The notes below the pieces were generated by a model. The model ran no database searches. It saw only the letters and a list, made by a program, of their open reading frames with translations, and was not told the origin of the DNA. This document shows positions 7,998 to 15,833 of a stretch of 30,024 bases of DNA, piece after piece. Within the stretch, counting starts at the first letter, position 1. Each line of letters opens with the position of its first letter. The position numbers and the translations under genes are program-made. Source of the DNA: Thermoplasmata archaeon (GTDB lineage: Archaea > Thermoplasmatota > Thermoplasmata > Lutacidiplasmatales > UBA184). The stretch lies in contig JASHTI010000106.1 of NCBI GenBank assembly GCA_030040625.1, positions 1-30,024 on the forward strand, written 5' to 3'.

Positions 7998-9740
7998 ATG
8001 GCGGAGAGCAGCGCGGAGATGACCGGTGACGACGGCCTGACCTCCCGCGACAAGGGGGCGCACGACTTCCTCTCGCCGTGGATGCGCCTCGGCGCCGTCC
8101 TGCGCCGCGGCTCGGTGACCCCGCGCCCGGTGAAGCTCGCCCGGCTCGGCGTCTCCGGCCAGGGCGCGGGCGAGGTGACCCCGCTCGCCCCGCTGAAGGA
8201 CCCGCTGCTGCAGGAGCTCGACCTCGTGCCGATCCTGCCGAAGGTCTCCTACGTCCGCATCACGATCCACTCCCAGCGCAACGAGCACCTGTACGAGGTG
8301 ATCGAGCCACCGCTCTCGCCGATCGAGCGGGAGCTGACCGAGCGGCTCCGGACGGCGCTCGTCGGAGCCTTCGAGCCGCTCCCCGAGCACGACCCCGAGG
8401 CGAAGGTCGACGAGCTGCGCCGGATGGTCGACAAGCTGCTCCAGGAGTGGGAGCTGTCGCCGGGCCCGACGACCAAGGCGCGGATCCTCTACTACCTCGA
8501 TCGGGACTTCATCGGCTACGGGAAGGTCGACGTCCCCATGGTCGACACCGAGGTCGAGGACATCTCCTGCGACGGGGTCGGCATCCCGCTGTACATCTAC
8601 CACCGCAAGTACGGGTCGATCCGCTCGAACCTCAAGTTCGACACCGCCCAGGAGCTCGACGACTTCGTCATCTGGCTCGCCCAGCGGTCCGGCAAGCACA
8701 TCTCGGTCGCCAACCCGATCCTGGACGCGACGGTCCCGGACGGCTCGCGGCTGCAGGCGACGCTCGGCACGCACGTCACCAAGCGCGGCAGCTCGTTCAC
8801 GATCCGGCGCTTCCGGGACAACCCGTTCACCCCGGTCGACCTGCTGAAGTTCAAGACGATGAGCTCGGAGATGATGGCGTACCTCTGGATCGCCATCGAG
8901 GCCGGGCAGTCGATGATGGTCTGCGGCGGCACGGCGAGCGGCAAGACGACGACGCTGAACGCGACGCTGCTGTTCATCCCGCCCCAGATGAAGATCGTCT
9001 CCATCGAGGACACGCGGGAGCTGAACCTCCCGCACGAGAACTGGGTCCCGTCGCTGACCCGGGCCGGCTACGGCGCGAAGAACGCGGTGAGCGGCAAGGC
9101 GCCGGGCGAGATCGACATGTTCGACCTGCTCGCCGCGGCGCTCCGCCAGCGCCCGCAGTACCTGATGGTCGGCGAGGTCCGGGGCGCGGAGGCGTTCATC
9201 GTCTTCCAGGCGATGGCGACCGGCAAGACCTGCTACACGACCTTCCACGCGGAGAGCGTCAGCGCGATGGTCCACCGGATGGAGAACCCGCCGATCTCGC
9301 TGCCCCGCTCGCTCGTCTCGGCCCTGAACCTGGTGCTCCTCCAGCGCCAGGTGAAGGTCGGCTCCAAGATGACCCGCCGCGTCCAGTCGCTCACGGAGAT
9401 CGTCGGGCTCGATCCGGAGACGAACGAGCTGATCACGAACTCGGTCTACTCGTGGAACCCGGCCGACGACACGTTCCTGTTCAGCGGCCACTCCTACGTC
9501 TACGAACGGGTCGCGCTGATGCGCAACTGGACGATGAAGGAGATGGAGCGCGAGGTCCGCAACCGCGTCATCATGCTGGACGCGATGATGGCGCGCGACG
9601 CGCAGGCGACGCGGAAGAACCCGTTCACGCACCGCGATGTCGGCCAGATGGTCTCCTTCTACTACAAGGAGCCGGAGAAGGCGCTCGCAGAGGCGCAGGC
9701 GTTCCTCGCGCGGGGCCGCCCGGCCGCCCCCGCCCGTTAG
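7998..9740 (+). CDS. Tad/GspE-like secretion ATPase 2
   Basis: A 580-residue paralogue of the 4368-6047 ATPase. It has VEDISCDGV in the N-terminal domain, Walker A GGTASGKT at 310-317, IEDTRE, Walker B with LMVGEVRG (E393) and a His box (TCYTTFHAES). Compared with ATPase 1 it has a longer divergent N-terminus (residues 1-75) and lacks the Ala/Pro tail. Two complete ATPases around a platform pair could mean separate extension and retraction motors, or a hetero-oligomeric motor; this is inference. A strong SD precedes the ATG. The methyltransferase start follows the stop by two bases. Confidence 0.95.
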   Translation: MAESSAEMTGDDGLTSRDKGAHDFLSPWMRLGAVLRRGSVTPRPVKLARLGVSGQGAGEVTPLAPLKDPLLQELDLVPILPKVSYVRITIHSQRNEHLYEVIEPPLSPIERELTERLRTALVGAFEPLPEHDPEAKVDELRRMVDKLLQEWELSPGPTTKARILYYLDRDFIGYGKVDVPMVDTEVEDISCDGVGIPLYIYHRKYGSIRSNLKFDTAQELDDFVIWLAQRSGKHISVANPILDATVPDGSRLQATLGTHVTKRGSSFTIRRFRDNPFTPVDLLKFKTMSSEMMAYLWIAIEAGQSMMVCGGTASGKTTTLNATLLFIPPQMKIVSIEDTRELNLPHENWVPSLTRAGYGAKNAVSGKAPGEIDMFDLLAAALRQRPQYLMVGEVRGAEAFIVFQAMATGKTCYTTFHAESVSAMVHRMENPPISLPRSLVSALNLVLLQRQVKVGSKMTRRVQSLTEIVGLDPETNELITNSVYSWNPADDTFLFSGHSYVYERVALMRNWTMKEMEREVRNRVIMLDAMMARDAQATRKNPFTHRDVGQMVSFYYKEPEKALAEAQAFLARGRPAAPAR

Positions 9741-9742
9741 GC

Positions 9743-10651
9743 GTGCCGCCGGCCGCGCCCGCCGACGGGCCGTACGCGACGATCCCGCTCGGCCGGGGCC
9801 GCGCCGTCCGCCTATGGCACGAGGAGGCGCTCGCGGGACTGCCGCGCCGGACGTCCCGGGTCTCGGTCGTCGTCACCAGTCCGCCGTACAACCGCCGGGT
9901 CCCGTACCGCGGCTACGCCGACGACCGGCCCCGGTCGGAGTACCTCGCCTGGACCGGGCGCCTCGGGGCGGTCGTCGCCGGCGTCCTCGAGGAGAACGGC
10001 TCCTTCTTCCTGAACGTCGGCGGGATGCCGAGCGACCCGTGGCTCCCGTGGGACGTCGCCCGCGAGGTCGGGCGATCGCTCGTGCTGCAGAACGTCCTGC
10101 ACTGGATCAAATCGATCGCGCTCGATCGGTCCGACGGGCCCCGGAGCCCGCCCCTCGCCCTCGGTCACTACAAGCCGCTCGTCTCGCGCCGGTACGTCCA
10201 CGGGGCGCACGAGTACGTCTTCCAGTTCACCCTCCGCGGCGACGTGCCGATCGATCGCCTCGCGCTCGGGGTCCCGTACCAGGACCGCTCCAACGTCCGA
10301 CGGTGGCGGCGGCCGGCCTCCGAGCTCCGCTGCCGGGGGAACACCTGGTTCCTTCCGTACGCCACGATCCAGCGCCGGGCGCGCGACCGGCCGCACCCGG
10401 CGACGTTCCCGGCCGAGCTGCCCGACTGGTGCCTGAAGCTGCACGGCCTCCGTCGCATCCGCCGGGTCGTCGACCCGTTCGTCGGGATCGGCTCCAGCGC
10501 CGTCGCCGCGGCCCGCCACGGGCTCGCGTTCGATGGCTTCGACCTCGACGCCGGCTACCTCACGGAGGCGGCCGACCGGGTCCGGGCCGCGCTCGCCGTA
10601 GCGGCGGCCCGGGCGACCGCCGAGCCGCGAACGGCCGGCCGACCGGTCTAG
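9743..10651 (+). CDS. DNA methyltransferase, beta-type N4-cytosine/N6-adenine
   Basis: A 302-residue exocyclic-amino DNA methyltransferase. The catalytic motif IV TSPPYN lies near residues 48-53 and the SAM-binding motif I DPFVGIGSSAVAA lies in the C-terminal third, so motif IV precedes motif I (beta arrangement). TSPPY is most often seen in N4-cytosine enzymes, but N6-adenine cannot be excluded. Start GTG 9743 is two bases after the ATPase 2 stop, so it is co-transcribed with the pilus operon. The alternative is a much longer frame opening at 8078 inside the ATPase gene, which is out-of-frame noise. No restriction enzyme gene is adjacent, so it is probably an orphan methylase. Its stop shares the palindrome CTAG with the stop of the convergent gene. 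Confidence 0.9.
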   Translation: MPPAAPADGPYATIPLGRGRAVRLWHEEALAGLPRRTSRVSVVVTSPPYNRRVPYRGYADDRPRSEYLAWTGRLGAVVAGVLEENGSFFLNVGGMPSDPWLPWDVAREVGRSLVLQNVLHWIKSIALDRSDGPRSPPLALGHYKPLVSRRYVHGAHEYVFQFTLRGDVPIDRLALGVPYQDRSNVRRWRRPASELRCRGNTWFLPYATIQRRARDRPHPATFPAELPDWCLKLHGLRRIRRVVDPFVGIGSSAVAAARHGLAFDGFDLDAGYLTEAADRVRAALAVAAARATAEPRTAGRPV

Positions 10652-11094
10652 CGGTCGCCGGTCCCGCCGTCCGAGGGGTCGCGCGTCGCCCCTTCGGGTG
10701 GGGTCCACGAACGCATCGGGGTCCTTCGGACCCCCGCGGCGCTCGCGAGGGCGTTCCGGGTCCCTTCCTTCGCCCGCTTGCCGGCCTGGACCATCGCGTC
10801 GCGGGCGGCTCCGGCGGCCCGCGCGGTCCCGGCGCTGATCGCCGTGCCCGCCTCCGCGACGCGGTGGGGGATGCGGCGGACCTCCTCGTCGAGCGACCGG
10901 CCGAGGTGGGCGAGGTCGTCCTGGATGTCGAGGGCCAGGTCGTGCGCGTCGCGCGCGGCGCTGGTCCCCATGCGCTCGATCTTGTCGTCGAGCTGGGAGA
11001 TCTCACTGGCGAAGTCGCGGCCGAGCCCTCCCGCTGCCCGGCGCATCTCGTTGAGATGACGGCGGAACTCGACCTGGTCGTTGCTCTCCGGCAT
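10648..11094 (-). CDS. small helical protein of unknown function
   Basis: A 148-residue charged, Cys-free protein. Residues 5-110 read as long amphipathic helices with heptad-like spacing (for example QLDDKIERMG, LALDIQDDLAHLGRSLDEEV) and Ala-rich segments, resembling apolipoprotein-like or phasin-like helix bundles; the tail (115-148) is disordered, rich in Arg, Pro and Gly. I do not recognise a family. It follows the VWA gene on the same strand but has its own TATA-like box, so it may be transcribed separately. It is convergent with the methyltransferase, with overlapping stop codons. Confidence 0.7.
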   Translation of the reverse strand: MPESNDQVEFRRHLNEMRRAAGGLGRDFASEISQLDDKIERMGTSAARDAHDLALDIQDDLAHLGRSLDEEVRRIPHRVAEAGTAISAGTARAAGAARDAMVQAGKRAKEGTRNALASAAGVRRTPMRSWTPPEGATRDPSDGGTGDR

Positions 11095-11125
11095 ACGCGC
11101 CTCGCGGGAAGTGGCGAACTCCTCC

Positions 11126-11133
11126 GATAAAGC
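11126..11133 (-). promoter_or_regulatory. TATA-like box for the small helical protein
   Basis: GCTTTATC on the minus strand is centred about 35 bases before ATG 11094, giving a predicted leader of about 10 bases. Confidence 0.5.
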
Positions 11134-11156
11134 TTGAACGTTCGAGGCGCAGCGGC

Positions 11157-12905
11157 CTAGCCGCCCATGCGCCGGTCCCCGCGCCGCCGGCGGGCCCGGG
11201 GCCCGCGGGGGGTCGCCACGGGCGGTGGGGACGGGGGGATGCTCCGCGGCCGGCGCTCCGCCTCGGTGCCGTGGGCCCAGCGGACGAGGAGCTCGATCCC
11301 GAGGTGCGTCGGCTCCGTGACGACCATCTCGCCGCCGAGGGTGCGGGCGATCGCCCGGGCGGCCGTCTCGTACTCGGGGTGCTCGCTCTTCAGCAGGATC
11401 ACCGCGCTCCGGAGGGGGGAGACCGTGGCGAGCTCGCGCGCCCGCTCCAGGGTCCGCTCCATCGCGACGTCGAGCTGGCCCGAGCGGACCTGGCCGAGCT
11501 CGTCGGTGTACGCCTCCGGGAGGCCGTCGGTGATGAGGAACAGCTCGCGCCGGCTCGCCCGGGAGCCCTGCAGCAGCAGGTGGGCGGCGCGGAGCGCCTC
11601 GGCGGTGTTGGTGAACGCCCCCGGCCGGCACTCCCACAGCTCCACGAGGTCCAGCGCCTGGACGGCGTTGTCGAAGGCGAGGACGTCGATCGTCGCGTCC
11701 GGGTACCGCCGGCGGATCGCGACGTAGAGCGCGAGCAGCGACTTCTTCGCCGCATCGAGCTTGCCGCCCTCGGACATGCTGCCGGAGCGGTCGAAGGCGA
11801 CGACGACGTGCACCCGCTCGCTGGTGATCTCCCGGTAGACGAAGCTCGTCGACTCGTCGATGTGGCGCGAGCCGGTCATCCGGGCCTCCAGGAGCGAGCT
11901 CGGGACGTCCAGGTGCGCGACCTCCTCCGCCCGGCGCAGCCGGGCCTTCTCGTAGATCCCGGTGGAGCCGCCGCCGCGGAGCGAGAGGCGAACGTCCCCC
12001 GGCAGTTGACGGCTCGTCTCCTCGAGGAGGAGGCGGGCGAACCGCTCGACCAGGCCGTAGGTGACCTGCAGCTCGCCGCCGCGCTCGGCGACGAACCCCC
12101 GCTCCTTCAGCTCTCGCTCCAGGCGGCGGGCCTCGGCGTCGCGGACGGTCCGGCTCGTTTCCTGCTCGGCCCGCCGCCGCGCCTCCTCGCGCTCGCGCTC
12201 CAGCGCCTGGCGCTGGGCCTCGGCCGCGCGGCGCTTCTCCTCCGCCTCGCGCGCGAGGTCCCGCTCGCGGGACTTGAGGCGCCCCTCCACCCGGCCGGCG
12301 AGCTCCTGCTGCTGCGGGGCGGAGAGCCGGGCGAGCGCCTCGCCGAGCTCCGAGGGACCGATGGCGCGGCCGTCCGCGGCGAGGGCCGCCAGTGGAACGG
12401 TCCGTTCCCGCCGCGGCGGGGGTGCCGGGGCGGACCGGGAGAAGAGGTGCTTCAGCCAGGCGATGAAGCGGCGGAACGCCGCGCGAAGGCGGGCGAAGAG
12501 ACCGGGCGGCGGAGCCGGCCGGTTCCAGGACGCCTCGGGGACGAGCAGCGCGCGCTCCACATCGTCCCACAGCTCCGTCGGCGGCAGCTTCGACCAGTCG
12601 ACGCTGCGGGCCCGGCGCAGCCGCTCCTCGAGCTCGGCGATCCGCTGGGCGACCTCCGCGTCCGAGCGCTGGCGCAGCGCGTCGAGCTCGGCGACCTGCC
12701 GATCGTACGATCCCAGGCGCTCGGCGACCTGGCGGGCCGCCTGGCGCCGCAGGCGCTCGCGCAGCCGTTCGAGCCGGGACTTGAGCTCCCCGTCCTCGTC
12801 GGCGCGGGCGGCGACGAGCGCGCGGGCCGCCTCGACGCCCCCCTCCGCCAGCGCGCGGATCAGGGCCGCGCGGTCGACGGCGTCCAGGAGGTCGTCGGAG
12901 CGCAC
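11157..12905 (-). CDS. VWA-domain protein, partner of the AAA+ ATPase
   Basis: A 582-residue protein. Residues 1-110 and 215-300 are highly charged helices (coiled coil, rich in Glu, Arg and Ala). Residues about 365-545 form a von Willebrand A domain whose metal site (MIDAS) is D372-x-S-x-S (DRSGSMS), followed by the TNT-type and D-G motifs (FTNTAEALR, LITDGLP). The C-terminus is a disordered basic, Pro-rich tail. VWA proteins encoded next to MoxR/Mg-chelatase-like ATPases act with them in metal insertion or in remodelling of protein complexes. It starts at GTG 12905, 43 bases after the ATPase stop, so the two form an operon. The client is unknown. Confidence 0.88.
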   Translation of the reverse strand: MRSDDLLDAVDRAALIRALAEGGVEAARALVAARADEDGELKSRLERLRERLRRQAARQVAERLGSYDRQVAELDALRQRSDAEVAQRIAELEERLRRARSVDWSKLPPTELWDDVERALLVPEASWNRPAPPPGLFARLRAAFRRFIAWLKHLFSRSAPAPPPRRERTVPLAALAADGRAIGPSELGEALARLSAPQQQELAGRVEGRLKSRERDLAREAEEKRRAAEAQRQALEREREEARRRAEQETSRTVRDAEARRLERELKERGFVAERGGELQVTYGLVERFARLLLEETSRQLPGDVRLSLRGGGSTGIYEKARLRRAEEVAHLDVPSSLLEARMTGSRHIDESTSFVYREITSERVHVVVAFDRSGSMSEGGKLDAAKKSLLALYVAIRRRYPDATIDVLAFDNAVQALDLVELWECRPGAFTNTAEALRAAHLLLQGSRASRRELFLITDGLPEAYTDELGQVRSGQLDVAMERTLERARELATVSPLRSAVILLKSEHPEYETAARAIARTLGGEMVVTEPTHLGIELLVRWAHGTEAERRPRSIPPSPPPVATPRGPRARRRRGDRRMGG

Positions 12906-12948
12906 GTCGTCCGGAAAGGCGGCGCAGTCCGGCAGGACGACGCCGTCG

Positions 12949-14484
12949 CTAGAGGGGGGCGTCGTCGCGGTCCTCCTCCTTGCAGGAGAACAGCGAGAAC
13001 TCCTCCAGGAGGCGGAAGACCTGGACCGCGGCGTCCGTCGGGGCCGTCGGCGGATCCGGACGCTCGCGCTCGGCGATGTACGAGGCGAAGGCGCGGAAAC
13101 GGGGGAAGCCGGCGCCGTCCCGGGCGAGACCGCCGACCAGCGCCGCGTCGTCCTTCAGGCGACGGCCCTCGCCGACGAGCGCCTCGGCGTCCGGCGCCGA
13201 CTCCTTGAGGTTCCCGCGGTAGAACCGGCACCAGTAGACCCCGGCGCTGCGGCGGAGCGCCGGCTCGACGTACTCCCCGAGGAACTCCTCGACCCGCTTG
13301 GCGTTCTGGCGGAACGAGTCGCCGCTGCGGGCGCGGATGCGGCCCCGCATCGCGTGCAGCAGGCCGGCCTTGAGGTCGGCGCTGGTCGCGACCTTCCGTC
13401 CGCCGAGGACCGCGATCGCACCCGTCCGCTCGGCGACGTCGATCAAGGTACGGTTCGATCCGACCTCCCCGACGTCCGGGTTGTCCTCGCTCATCCGCAG
13501 GCGCCAGGCCTCCACGACCCGCACCCCGGCGTCGACGAGGATCTCGGGAAGGTAGACGTCGCCCGGCCGATCCCGGCCCAGCTCGACGATCCGTCGGTTG
13601 TCGGCGTGACGGTCGTTGAAACCGACATGCAGGCTCGTGAGCCGGTCCGAGAGCGGGTCGTTGATGTTGTCGAGGTCCGAGAGGTTGGAGGTGGCGACGG
13701 CGACGAACGACGCGGGGAAGCTCTCCCGGGACTTGGACGGGGTGACCGTCCCCTCCTGGAGCGCCTGGAGGAGCACGTTCTGCGTCCCGAGGGGCAGCTT
13801 GCCGATCTCGTCGACCAGCAGGAAGCCGCGGTTCGCCTGCAACAGCTTGCCCGGCTCGAGGACGAGCGGGCTCATCGGGTCGCCGACCTCCTCGAGCTTC
13901 CGGAGGTTGATGTTCCCCGTCAGGTGGTCCGGGAAGACCTCCGAGCTGCCCTGGACCCGGGCGAAGCCGAACCCCTCGCGGAGCTGGACGAAGATCGCCG
14001 GGACGCGCGCCGGGTCGACGATCGTCGGGTCGAAGCTCGCCAGGTCGCCGCTCGGGGCGAACCGCCGCCGGCAGATCGGGCACGGGGGAAAACGTGCGGC
14101 CACGGCAGCATCGACCAGCGCGAGCGGGTGGTCGAGGACCGGGCAGCCGTCGACGACCCAGACCCCCTTCGGGAAGAGGTCCCAGAGGTCCTTGGCGAGG
14201 CTCGTCTTGCCGGCCCCGGACGGCCCGAAGAACAGTACGTGGGCGCCGGAGACCAGCGAGGCGATCAGGTCCTCGTAGGTCGCCTCGGGCAGGATCGTCC
14301 GAGGGAACAGCGCCCGGAGCGCCTCCGGCCGGTCCAGACCCCGCCCGTGAAGCGTCTCCAGCGCCTTGAGGACGTGGCGCCGGAAGCGGTCGGCCGGCGG
14401 GTCCACCGGCGCCTTCGCCGCCTTCAGCTCGGCGGCGGTCGCCTTCGTCCCGACGCTCGGTCCCTCTCGAGAGGAGGCGCTCAC
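12949..14484 (-). CDS. AAA+ ATPase, MoxR/Mg-chelatase-like
   Basis: A 511-residue cytoplasmic ATPase with Walker A GPSGAGKT at 87-94, Walker B FLLVDE at 221-226, and sensor 1 in VAVATSNLSDLDN. Between Walker A and B there is an insertion with a CPIC pair and a short basic motif, and an extended segment before the beta-hairpin region (HLTGNINLRKLEE), reminiscent of Mg-chelatase ChlI and MCM-like helix-2-insert ATPases. The C-terminal 190 residues form a helical lid and a family-specific domain ending in a Cys- and acid-rich tail. It starts at GTG 14484 close behind a TATA-like box. Its VWA partner follows. Function is inferred to be energy-dependent remodelling; the substrate is unknown. Confidence 0.88.
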   Translation of the reverse strand: MSASSREGPSVGTKATAAELKAAKAPVDPPADRFRRHVLKALETLHGRGLDRPEALRALFPRTILPEATYEDLIASLVSGAHVLFFGPSGAGKTSLAKDLWDLFPKGVWVVDGCPVLDHPLALVDAAVAARFPPCPICRRRFAPSGDLASFDPTIVDPARVPAIFVQLREGFGFARVQGSSEVFPDHLTGNINLRKLEEVGDPMSPLVLEPGKLLQANRGFLLVDEIGKLPLGTQNVLLQALQEGTVTPSKSRESFPASFVAVATSNLSDLDNINDPLSDRLTSLHVGFNDRHADNRRIVELGRDRPGDVYLPEILVDAGVRVVEAWRLRMSEDNPDVGEVGSNRTLIDVAERTGAIAVLGGRKVATSADLKAGLLHAMRGRIRARSGDSFRQNAKRVEEFLGEYVEPALRRSAGVYWCRFYRGNLKESAPDAEALVGEGRRLKDDAALVGGLARDGAGFPRFRAFASYIAERERPDPPTAPTDAAVQVFRLLEEFSLFSCKEEDRDDAPL

Positions 14485-14503
14485 GGCGCGCGCAACTGGG
14501 TTC

Positions 14504-14513
14504 GAGATATGTA
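14504..14513 (-). promoter_or_regulatory. TATA-like box for the AAA+/VWA operon
   Basis: Minus-strand TACATATCTC preceded by an A-run lies about 25 bases before GTG 14484, consistent with a leaderless transcript. Confidence 0.5.
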
Positions 14514-14585
14514 GTTTTGGCCGGGGTCGCGCCCGGCGGTGGCCGGGGTCCGTCCGGCCGGCCGGCGCCGCCCGCGCGCGGGCCC

Positions 14586-14595
14586 CAAAATTGAA
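14586..14595 (+). promoter_or_regulatory. TATA-like box for eS1
   Basis: CAAAATTGAA is the only AT-rich stretch ahead of the eS1 ATG (14625), centred 33 bases upstream, giving a leader of under 10 bases. Confidence 0.5.
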
Positions 14596-14624
14596 GTAGG
14601 GTACCCGGCTCGGGCGCCCGCGCG

Positions 14625-15347
14625 ATGGCCGATAAGGAGACGGCGGCGAAGAAGCCCGCGATCGCCCGGACCGTCAAGGACAAGTGGCGGTCCAAGCACT
14701 GGTTCAAGATCCGGGCCCCCGGGCTCTTCCAGCACGTCGACCTCGGCGAGACCGCCGCGAACGAGCCGGAGCAGCTGGTCGGCCGGACCCTCGAGGCGAC
14801 CCTGCCGGAGCTCTCCGGCGCCGTCGACACCGGCAAGGCGCACGTCAAGCTCCGGTTCCGCATCGAGCGGCTGACGGGCGACGGCTACGCCGAGGCTCGG
14901 TTCATCGGCCACGACCTCACCAGCGACTACGTCCGGCGGCTCGCCCGTCGCAAGCGCTCCAAGATCGACCTCTCGCTCCGCGTGACGACCAAGGACGGCG
15001 TCGACATCGTCCTCAAGCCCGTGGCGGTCGGCGAGCAGCGGCTCCAGACCCGTCTCCGGGCCGAGCTGCGCCACCGGATCGTCTCCGTGCTCACGGAGGA
15101 GGCGAAGCTACGGACCTCGGCGGAGTTCGTCCAGCAGATGATCCAGGGGGAGCTGTCCAAGCTCCTGGCCCACGGCGTGAAGTCGCTCTATCCGCTGAAG
15201 AAGATCGAGATCCGCCGCTCGGTCGTGCTGGGGGTCGTCTCGGACGAGATCCCCACGGCCCCGCCGGAGCCCGTCGCCGAGGGGCCGGTCGCCCCCGAGG
15301 GCTCGCCGGCTCCGACGCTCGAGGCCGGCGAGAGCCCGGCGGCCTAG
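14625..15347 (+). CDS. rps3ae: 30S ribosomal protein eS1 (S3Ae)
   Basis: Small-subunit ribosomal protein of archaea and eukaryotes. The 240-residue product has the N-terminal DKWRSKHWFKIRAP signature, GRTLEATLPEL, and the RRLARRKRSKID and SLYPLKKIEIRRS segments typical of S3Ae. The last 35 residues are a Pro/Ala/Glu-rich tail beyond the conserved core. It is divergent from the AAA+ gene. tRNA-Met begins 29 bases after its stop with no visible promoter of its own, so the tRNA may be read from this promoter. Confidence 0.95.
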   Translation: MADKETAAKKPAIARTVKDKWRSKHWFKIRAPGLFQHVDLGETAANEPEQLVGRTLEATLPELSGAVDTGKAHVKLRFRIERLTGDGYAEARFIGHDLTSDYVRRLARRKRSKIDLSLRVTTKDGVDIVLKPVAVGEQRLQTRLRAELRHRIVSVLTEEAKLRTSAEFVQQMIQGELSKLLAHGVKSLYPLKKIEIRRSVVLGVVSDEIPTAPPEPVAEGPVAPEGSPAPTLEAGESPAA

Positions 15348-15376
15348 GCCCGGCGGGCCCGATGCGCTCCCTCCCT

Positions 15377-15477
15377 GTCGGAGTGGCTCAGCCTGGCAGA
15401 GCACGGGACTCATAGCGACGCCCGTTCGGGCGCCGGGAGAGATCCTGGGGCCGGGGGTTCAAATCCCCCCTCCGACA
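15377..15477 (+). tRNA. elongator tRNA-Met (CAT) with a 27-nt intron
   Basis: Acceptor arms 15377-15383 and 15470-15476 pair perfectly; discriminator A is 15477. The D stem is 15386-15389/15399-15402 and the T arm 15453-15469 with loop TTCAAAT. The anticodon stem CGGGA/TCCTG encloses CAT at 15411-15413. The stem lacks the GGG/CCC pairs of initiator tRNA, so it is elongator Met; Ile-2 (CAT) is less likely because intron-bearing CAT tRNAs in archaea are usually elongator Met. The intron 15415-15441, at position 37/38, holds a perfect CGCCCG/CGGGCG hairpin (15419-15432). CTC (15409-15411) pairs with GAG (15437-15439) to give a bulge-helix-bulge. Confidence 0.95.
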
Positions 15478-15478
15478 C

Positions 15479-15833
15479 TCATTCCGCGCCTTCCAGGCTC
15501 AAGGCAATCTCCAGGGCGAAGATTTGTGCATACAGACTTGTAACGAGGTCCATCATGCAATGCGACGGCACGGACTCCAGGTGCGCCGCGAGCCAAACGC
15601 CCAACAGTCAGCTCGAAAGAGCTTCATGATCCGAGCCATCCCGGACGACGAGAATCTCTACTCCCGTTGAGTGGAAGACCACCTACGCCCCATTGGGAAC
15701 GCGTTCTGTCCTGGGTGTTCCAAAGGTGAAGGTCCCGATCAGGGACCCGTGAGTGACGCCTTCGACCACTTCGTCCCCGGCCTCCGAGACAGGGCCACCG
15801 GCGCTCGCTGTGGCAGCCGAGGCGGACCGGCCA
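15479..15833 (-). pseudogene. decayed gene tail, two in-frame stops
   Basis: One minus-strand frame reads as protein-like sequence from about 15833 to a final TGA at 15479-15481, broken by TAG at 15683-15685 and TGA at 15608-15610. Readable pieces include HGSLIGTFTFGTPRTERVPNG, then VVFHSTGVEILVVRDGSDHE, then VPSHCMMDLVTSLYAQIFAL. Normal amino-acid mix and the same frame on both sides of each stop argue for a once-continuous C-terminal region of about 117 codons. I do not recognise the family. The N-terminal part is absent; the frame abuts the stop of the anchored protein at 15834. The final stop is two bases from tRNA-Met. The piece holds small hairpins (15610-15623 with a GAAA loop, 15731-15747), probably incidental. 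It fills the gap between tRNA-Met and the next intact gene. Confidence 0.6.

Noticed and set aside
7986..9632. Long minus-strand open frame opposite ATPase 2
   Set aside because: Same antisense shadow pattern; the plus strand has clear Walker motifs.
15377..15477. Initiator tRNA-Met or tRNA-Ile2 for the CAT tRNA
   Set aside because: The anticodon stem lacks the initiator's three G-C pairs; an intron at 37/38 is common in archaeal elongator Met genes.
15731..15747. GGTCCC/GGGACC hairpin as an intrinsic terminator
   Set aside because: No T-run follows on either strand, and it lies inside the decayed coding frame.
15479..15833. Reading through TAG and TGA as pyrrolysine/selenocysteine or other recoding
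   Set aside because: Two different stop codons in a truncated frame, with no recoding element recognised, point to decay instead.
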